Of a DNA stretch of 39,015 nt, positions 32,313 through 39,015 are shown in pieces. Under the pieces are notes generated by a model. That model was not told the origin of the DNA and did no database searches. It was given only the letters and a program-made list of their open reading frames with translations. The stretch comes from Elysia marginata (Eukaryota; Mollusca; Gastropoda; Plakobranchidae). The stretch lies in assembly GCA_019649035.1 (NCBI GenBank), contig BMAT01004447.1, positions 380,348 to 419,362 on the forward strand. The letters run 5' to 3'. Both the position numbers and the translations under genes were made by a program. Within the stretch, counting starts at the first letter, position 1. Every line of letters begins with the position of its first letter.

Positions 32313-35284
32313 TACTTTTACTTTACACATAATTATAGATACAAAGTAGAACGAAGGACATTAGTTTTAGAAAAGACACGACGGAAATCGGGATGAGAGA
32401 AACACCGTAACTGCATTCTACAATGTGCTCAGTGTTTCTAAATACAAATAAATCCAATACAACCAGAGTTGTGGTTTTCTTATTAAAGCACATAAATAGA
32501 CGAATGAAAGAAAAGTATAGAAATATTTTGTTTGACCTATTAGTTCTTTTTTTTTAAATCTACAACACGAACAGGAAACCGACAGTGAACGATCAAAAGA
32601 GTAGAGAATACAAAGCAGCTTTTGTTATTAGGGAATCAATCATTATTCCGCTGTATTTACATACAAATACTAGGGGTGATTTTTTACCTATCGCAAAGAT
32701 ATACATTTTCCTTTTAGCAAAGTCTTTCAAGAGACGTAACTTTTGCAATTTTTTTTCTGCATAGTTTTTTTTGGTTTTTTTTTCCTTTTTCTTTTCTTTG
32801 AAAAAAAAAACCAAGTGTTTATTTCAGTTGTAACTCTCTTAGCAAACTTAAAATGTGTAGTGCAAATTTTGGTTTCTCTCATAAATCACATTACTATAAC
32901 ATAAGGCCTAATCTTTAAGGGAACCTTAAGTTAAATCGGATACGTTGTTGTAAATACATTGTATTAATTTTGTAGTGGGTAATAACGTATATCTAAATCT
33001 TTGATGCACCTATCTAAATTTTACTGTAGAAGCAAACAGACTTTTTGTTTATATCATAGTATATACTATCATCGGCTTCACTGGACTAAGGAAGCAGAAT
33101 AGCGTCTCTTACGCTTAATGGGCTAGAAAAATGTCTATCTAAAAAAAATCAGGCGTAAGTATACATTAACAGTTGTGATTTTCCTCTATCTATCGTGCGA
33201 ACTTACTAGGTCTAGATTAGAATTAAGTTATCTAACTTAGCAAAAGAGAGAAAACCTCTTTCCCGTTCAAAGAGCACCTTATATTACTTCCGGTTTCAGT
33301 TTAACCGACATTGGGAAGGAATAAATCTTTGGAGGAAAAAAGCTTACAAAAAAGTAAACGCACTAGGGATGGAAGTTCAGGCAACAACATAACTTGATTT
33401 GTTAACTAGAATGAAAATCGGTCTATATATGTTTCATTCAATTTTCATTATCTTCTAATGGAAAAAAAAAAAGATTTTTTAAATTCATTTACTCCGTGAA
33501 AGCTAGATCTAGATCTAGATCTTAAGACCTTATTTGCCTTTTTGTGTAATAAAAAATTGCGATGTTTCGTTTTAATTTAGGCCGATTTCGTAGATGGAAA
33601 GCTTGTAGAAATTAAATCTAGTAATGAAGTAAATGATTGAAATCAAACCACGAGTTCCGTAAGTGCTATTTTTTTGTGTGTAAAAGTAACCATTGTAGAT
33701 GGAGATTATTACATGAAACCACATTCTGTGAATGGAACTTATCTCCAGCTATATAATTTTGTGGGTTTTTTTCGATCTTCAAAAAAAACAGTATTTTCTA
33801 TGGAGCCCAAGAAACAACAAAATCTATCAATTTTTACAAAGCACCAAAAGATGAACAATTTTTAAATGATAATTAATTAGGTAAAATTATACAACGCAAT
33901 ATAAAGCATTGACGTTTGCTGTCTGGAAACCTTTAAAATGTGAAGATAAAATAAAACCATTTCCCAGCCAATCATCCGCAGAATATGCGAAGGTGGTGTC
34001 TTTTTTGTAATCTTTAGGGACTAGAAAAGTTTTAAATTGTTTAAAGGTGTATCAGGAGTATAAAAATCACAACGAAAAGCTACGTTAACACTGTGCAATA
34101 CCAGTGTAAAAAGTGACAACGAAAAACTAAGTTAGTGGTTTTTTTTTAAATACCGCTGCAGCAGAAAACTTTAGCTAAGGGTTCAGACAAAAATAAGAAG
34201 CAAAATGACAAGACAAGCTAAATTTTTGCCAAATTTAAACTGTTTTTACTTCTTTCAACAAGGCCATTTATGAGCATTACTAATATTTTAAGGCGACTCA
34301 AAGTGTAACAGCAACTGGCTGTTTGATTGAAAAGCATTAGGGTTCTATATTTAGTCCTTGGAAACTGAAGCCGGTGAAAAACTTGTCTCGAGTGATCGAA
34401 CAAATAGGAAAGAAATATCTAAGAACTGATGGGATAAAAAGTAAGATACAATTTTTCATATAACTTTTCTTTTCATATTTCCCAAACAAATCGTTCGTAA
34501 AAGTAAAGCGTGAGGTATCTACAACATGCTCAACACATCCTTTTTTGACCTAGTCACCATCCTTACTTACAGAGAGCTTTCAAGGTCGCGGACCTATTGG
34601 TGCATTCCATGGGACGAGAACTTCGTCGACTGTGCGGCACCATAGGCAAACATTGTTCATCATAACTGTAATTATTGCCCTTAAGATATTTCTGGAACAG
34701 GGACAACAGGAAATAGGCAAATAGGGCAAGGTCTAGGCGCAATGCAGGGTGCTCCAGGATACTCCAAGACGTGCTCCAGCACCGGAAGTTCCAGTTGTTT
34801 TAGTGCATCGCGAGTATGGTGACTCGTGTGTGGTCTTACTGAGAATTTACGTTACCCCCCAAAAAAGACACAAAATCCGCAAATCATTAATGATTTCTTT
34901 ACCTTAAAATTTTCGATTAACCTGAATCGTAAAGACTGTCTCTTGATATGGCGTATTGAATGCATTATTGGCCAACCTCAAAGCTTGAAAGCACGCAAAG
35001 TTGTCTATGTATGATCTTCTCCTATAAACGTTCTGATCATCCTCAGTCTTTTAAACTGCATCTATCAGAAAGAAGACACTTATGACTATACACAGCTTCA
35101 TTGTTGGCATGAATGTTTGAAAACTATAGAACATTGCTTGAAAAGAATGTTGTTGGAGGTAGCCATTTCGTCGTGTACGTTGTTGCGTAACAGCTTGTTG
35201 CTAGCAGGCCTTTTTAGGAACGTCAAATGCACTTGATGTTTAGGGGAACCTATCAAAAGATTTGAAGAGCGCGTGTGCAAAATT
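32313..35284. other. Intergenic stretch
   Basis: AT-rich with homopolymer runs (32745-32812) and a short AGATCT run (33508-33522). No coding evidence. Confidence 0.55.
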
Positions 35285-35495
35285 TCAAGTTTGCTGTGCC
35301 CCACTCATGTTTTTAAGGAGTACTCGACTGTAGGCAGTGAAAGATCTTGTCAGTATGCTAAAATGATGCGTATTATTTGCTTCTACTCTGTGAGTTCATA
35401 AGATATTTTTGGTTGGTTATGACCTGTCGGTGAACCCATGAAAAGCGCTTAGAGCATGTAAGTGGATTAGGTGCTATATAAAAACACTATTTACT
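35285..35495 (+). mobile_element. 5'-truncated SINE copy with L2-type tail
   Basis: Shares GGAGTAC...GGCTGTAGGCA-like sequence, GATCTTGTCAGTATGCTAAA, CTCTGTGAGTTCA, TTTGGTTGGT and CTGTCGGTGAACC with the other copies, then AAAGCGCTTAGAGCAT and a GGTGCTATATAAAAAC end. It lies about 330 bases upstream of the DCST start codon. Confidence 0.8.
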
Positions 35496-35604
35496 TTCAA
35501 ATACTCATAACTATTTAAGTTATGCGAAAACGGAACTTAACTTCTAGCCTACGCTCGTAGTTTTATACTTTTTAGAAATCTAAGCTAGATCTGTGTTTTT
35601 ACTT

Positions 35605-35740
35605 ATAGCATCCAATCAGAAAAGTGTCTATACTTTGTACTGAATATTCATCTCTCATCTACATAATATCGACCAATAAAGAAAGCCGATTGCTGCTACA
35701 TCTAGCATTTCTATATTTTCTAGCTGCATAAATAAAAACT
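35605..35740 (+). promoter_or_regulatory. Candidate DCST promoter region
   Basis: Two CCAAT-type boxes (ATCCAATCAG near 35609 and GACCAATAAAG near 35671) and an A/T-rich TATA-like CATAAATAAAAA near 35725, about 85-95 bases before the start codon. Suggestive spacing only. Confidence 0.35.
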
Positions 35741-35821
35741 GACCTTGATAACCGCCTAATTAGGTATTGAGCGGTGCCTTAGACCCCAAGCCAGATAGGC
35801 TAAGTGTCTGAAAATAGAGTC

Positions 35822-36733
35822 ATGATGGACGGGCGGACTCCTTTGGTTGAGAATCGAAAGCGCCAGAAGAACCGCGATGATTTTATTATTACCATGCAGC
35901 CTGGGACAAGCACTCCACTGGATACAAATCAAAGCAACTCCAGGAAAAAGCCGCGTCGTAAAGTCAAAAATGTCAAAAAGGAGAAATCTCGGAAACCTGG
36001 CCAAGGAGGAGAAGATTCGGCCATGGTGTCCAGAGGAACAAGCACGTCTTCCCTTGACGAATCGTATCAAGAATATTTGAGGAAAAAGAAATACGGAGCA
36101 GCCACTGAGACCGAGGAGGAAGACAGTGAATCAGAAAGCATTACCAGCGATGTAACAGATAGCAGCGTCGTGAAGGTCCAGGCCCGTCACAAGAAAGGAA
36201 AAGAAAGGGGCAAGCCACCTACTTGGAACCTGGTCGAAAAGGGTAAAGCCCCACAGATGCCATCACCGACTTCAGCAAGTTCTACGACCTCAAAAACGTC
36301 TTCTCCTGCGTCTTCAGCGTCGTCGTCATCGTCGTCGTCGTCGTCTTCATCTTCATCCACTTTGGGAAAGAAAAAGAACAAGAAAAAGAAAGGAAAAATC
36401 GGGCAATTTTTCGCACGCATTTGTAAGTCACCTCCAGACGAGGGGAGGCTACTGAAAGCCGTTCTCTGGTTTCCTATCGGATGTATCATCTCACTCATCC
36501 TCTATTTCCTTATCATCCGCAAGATCAACGCGGACGAGAAAACGAAGGCTGCAATAGGCGCGGCAATTGGTGCTATTCTCGCGCTGACCTTTGCATTTAG
36601 TGTCCAGATACGGTGTACAATGAGTCTCGTCCTGCCTTCGTTCATGGGCAAGGCTGGGCGCTCCTACATCACAGCTTTCGCTATTATCTACCTGATAAAT
36701 GGACCCATTACCAACATCATCGGTAACACCAAG
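35822..36733 (+). CDS. DCST1: DC-STAMP domain-containing protein (DCST1-like), coding exon 1
   Basis: Multi-pass membrane protein; DCST1/DCST2 (fly sneaky, worm spe-49/spe-42) act in gamete interaction and fusion. ATG at 35822 has a good context (G at -3) and is followed directly by a second ATG; the frame is open further up only from a GTG. The first ~195 residues are hydrophilic and low-complexity: basic KKPRRKVKNVKKEK, an acidic TETEEEDSESES, a run of 13 serines (~167-179) and KKKNKKKKGK. Then three hydrophobic segments (~213-232, 244-262, 282-300) with the family motifs RCTMSLVLP, GKAGRSY and NGPITNIIGN. Donor ACCAAG/GTTAGT, phase 0. The long basic/serine N-terminus is unlike mammalian DCST1. 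Choice of DCST1 over DCST2 rests on the EVVRSL-C motif in exon 2. Confidence 0.85.
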
Positions 36734-37458
36734 GTTAGTCAACACAGTGAAGACTAAAGCTTTGCAAACTACTTCTTTTTTATGTTACTGGTGGTTTCTA
36801 ATGAGAACTCGGAAAATTGAAATTGAAAAATTGATAATTTGAAATACATAATTTTTAATGTATTTTAGGCTAATACCTAAATTTTGCTGTTTGTTTGAAA
36901 TTAATTAAAAAAAATAAATCGTATTTCATCTTCTCATATAAATATGAGAATTTCAAGCTTTTTTTTTTAAATTTGAAAACCGACTCTTCTATATACTAAT
37001 TTGTAATATTCGATCTATGCGAGTGGTTTTCTTGACCCAAAGAACAGCACAAAAAATGAATAGTTAGTCTCAATAAGTTATTCGAAGATTTAAGAGAAGT
37101 AAAGGCTAAATAATGATACCGCTGACGGTTTTATAGAATTTAGTTATAATTGAAGAGAGAAAAACAAATAACTTTAAAAAAATGTATTAGGTGATCGGGC
37201 ACATGTGATTTTTTTAATATTAAGATTTTGAGTTATTTTTTACCCTTAACTGTATTCTATGCTCTTTAAGAGGTCTTCAATTATAACTTTAGCTTATCTA
37301 CATATGTCTCGCGTTTTATGCGATTTTTTTAGTACCCATTATGCTCATTAGGAAAATTTTCTTTTTTATTTATATATACTTTAACAAAGTTTTTTTTTCT
37401 TTGAATATAATAACTTTTGTCGATATACACGCTTTATTTATTTTTGTTTTGCCTGAAG
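36734..37458. other. DCST intron 1
   Basis: AT-rich, 725 bases, GTTAGT...GAAG boundaries; no other feature. Confidence 0.75.
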
Positions 37459-37590
37459 GAGGTGGTCCGCTCTTTGACGTGCACCTCAGCTTTGATGGCC
37501 AATCACAGCAAGGCGAAGTGGAAGCTCCGCCTACATCCCATAGAGGGCGCCCTGGGGGATCTGACGAAGGACAATTTTCAGTTGAACAGG
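37459..37590 (+). CDS. DCST1: DCST1-like coding exon 2
   Basis: Acceptor TTTTGCCTGAAG/GAG, phase 0, and donor AACAGG/GTGAGA, phase 0. The 44 codons EVVRSLTCTSALMANHSKAK...LHPIEGALGDL continue exon 1 in register with the DCST1 ectodomain segment that follows the third membrane helix (conserved EVVRSL-C, N-glycosylation sequon NHS, Trp, and a P...DL end). The remaining exons, including the DC-STAMP-like core and C-terminal zinc-finger, must lie beyond 39015. Confidence 0.85.
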
Positions 37591-38469
37591 GTGAGATACG
37601 ACATAAGTATAATGCGAATGCGAATTAAAAACTCAGTGTCTAAGGCAAGAAGAACAAGTACTTAGGCCGAGCAGCCCAAATGTAAAGGAAAAAGTGTGTA
37701 CAAGAACCCTGTTGATCAAACTATTGCAATATTTTGTTTTATTTGGAAGTTAAGCATTCTCAAAAACCATTTTTTAATAAAAGGCCGGACCTTTATATGA
37801 TAGTATCAACCATGGGGGATAAGACATGTTTTCGATTTTGGGTAAATGCGTAAGACTTAGACCGTCTCATCCTACAGGATGCAAAACGGGTATAAAAGTA
37901 GTCTTTCCTCCGTTATGGGCTTCGTTCTCCTGAGCGGGCCCGCAGCGCATAAAATCTAACGAAAAAAGTTAAATTACAAAGTTACTGGGCGATACTCCGC
38001 GAGCTCATGAATTCGGGGCATTGGCAACAGACAGAGCTGTGTGGCTTTTGATCATGACAAAAAAGCTGTCTTTTTAACAGATGTTCTCTATCCATGTTTG
38101 AACGACTTGCTACGCCAGAAACCGAGACCTTAACATCTTCATCACAACGATGTCAGTTCTCAAAAAGATTATGATGTGTTGAGCTTAAGTCGGTTCCAGC
38201 TCACCATAGCTTAAAACAACGGCAATAGAATTGAAGATTCTCTAACCAACTGAGAAGGACCTGAGGATTATACTTATTAAATCTTTAGAATTAGCTGCGA
38301 GAAAACAATAGTAAAATCCTAGCAAAACGAGATGGAAGAAGCAGCATCCAAATAAGTATAAGACCGACGCATACTACAAGGTCAACGAACAGGAAGAAGT
38401 CATAATAGAATTGATCATAACATATTCAATACTACATCCACCTGCTTTGTTGAAATTGAGAAGACATAC
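37591..38469. other. Non-coding stretch after DCST exon 2
   Basis: Presumed DCST intron 2; holds the dispersed repeat at 37912. No third DCST exon found. Confidence 0.5.
37912..37965 (+). repeat. Dispersed repeat, copy 2 (partner at 20329-20272)
   Basis: CTTTCCTCCGTTATGGGCTT, then CCTGAGCGGGCCCGCAGCGC and ATAAAATCTA; about 85% like the minus-strand sequence at 20.3 kb. Confidence 0.7.
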
Positions 38470-38537
38470 CTGTGTGCCTGTGATTGTAGAACTCACGTCC
38501 CCAAAGTATACTTCAGTCATTCCATTTGGTCGAGGAC
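38470..38537 (-). CDS. Isolated small exon of an unidentified gene
   Basis: The minus strand shows a long pyrimidine tract ending CCTGTCTCTCTTAG, then 68 bases and a strong donor CACACAG/GTATGT. It enters in phase 1 and leaves in phase 0, coding PRPNGMTEVYFGDVSSTITG then TQ with no stop. I do not recognise the protein; the GMTEVYFGD...ITGT pattern recalls a beta-strand extracellular domain, but that is a guess. It is antisense within what should be intron 2 of DCST. Confidence 0.5.
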
Positions 38538-38547
38538 CTAAGAGAGA

Positions 38548-38609
38548 CAGGCAGACAGAGAGACAGAGAGACAGAGACAGAAAGAGAGAGAGTTAGTTAG
38601 ATAGAGAGG

Positions 38610-38644
<35 letters not shown>

Positions 38645-38676
38645 AGTGGGATAGAGAAAGGCAGAGAGAGAGAGGG
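38548..38676 (+). repeat. GA/CAGA microsatellite
   Basis: (GACA)n and (GA)n runs; on the minus strand this supplies the pyrimidine tract of the small exon's acceptor. Confidence 0.95.
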
Positions 38677-39015
38677 TACATTTTAAAAGTCAAGGAAGAC
38701 GATCACAAACTTCGATCTAGCAACAGACAGGACGAAAGACAGAATAATACAGTACAAAACAGAACATGATTGTCCACAGTTAAATTCTAATCCGCAAGGA
38801 CAAGTACGGCAAACAGGAACACCTACACGGAGAGAAAGGGAGGGTGAGACAGAGACAGACAGAGAGACACATACACAGTGAGAGAGTGTGGACATAGAAA
38901 AGAGGAATAAAAGCTTATAGGCAGCAAAGATAGTTGATTTTGTTATTTAATTAAAAGTTTTATCAAGGCCAGAACATACAACAAAAACAAGCGCTTTCTA
39001 GTAATGTACGTGTTA
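38677..39015. other. End of window
   Basis: A second GACA-rich patch (38838-38890). A Cys-rich minus-strand frame is visible but lacks a credible donor; see rejected items. Confidence 0.5.

Noticed and set aside
38683..38895. Cys-rich minus-strand frame with VPVCRTCPCGLEFNCGQSC after a TAG acceptor-like site
   Set aside because: No good donor follows, and no available donor gives the phase required by the small exon at 38537.

Overview
This window is animal nuclear DNA. It is AT-rich, has multi-exon genes with GT-AG introns, and is full of tRNA-derived SINE pieces, foldback elements and microsatellites. A dibasic-punctuated neuropeptide precursor of the pedal peptide/orcokinin type, an MPEG1 gene and this SINE content point to a mollusc, most likely a gastropod. 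The species cannot be named from the sequence alone.

Three genes are supported. (1) On the minus strand, 22248 to 2072, is a complete macrophage-expressed gene 1 (MPEG1/perforin-2) gene. Twelve coding exons join at GT-AG sites with matching phases into one 765-residue reading frame: signal peptide, MACPF domain, P2 region, one membrane segment and a short cytoplasmic tail. (2) On the plus strand, 25571-26172, is the last coding exon of a neuropeptide precursor. It has at least eleven copies of the peptide PFDTMGSGFMS separated by Lys-Arg, and an assembly gap lies inside the array. (3) On the plus strand, from 35822, are the first two coding exons of a DC-STAMP domain-containing protein (DCST1-like). 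The gene runs out of the window. A small, clean, unidentified exon on the minus strand (38537-38470) lies downstream of DCST exon 2.

Layout. 1-1900 is non-coding downstream of MPEG1. 2072-22248 is MPEG1, whose introns hold two foldback/MITE-like elements, several SINE-like pieces, a ~70-bp minisatellite and microsatellites. 22265-25570 is the head-to-head interval between MPEG1 and the neuropeptide gene, ending with a decayed LINE fragment. 26173-35750 is intergenic, with two neighbouring SINEs (one with a clear target-site duplication), a decayed LINE reverse transcriptase and two copies of an L2-tailed SINE. 35822 to the end is the start of the DCST gene.

The three genes have no evident functional link. 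MPEG1 is an innate immune pore-former of phagosomes, the neuropeptide precursor is neuroendocrine, and DCST proteins are gamete or cell-surface membrane proteins. The most notable points are the fully resolved 12-exon MPEG1, a tandem duplication that re-creates its cytoplasmic-tail coding segment in the 3' UTR, the purely synonymous divergence between neuropeptide repeats, and a recurring SINE family with a tRNA-Arg-like head and an L2-type tail.
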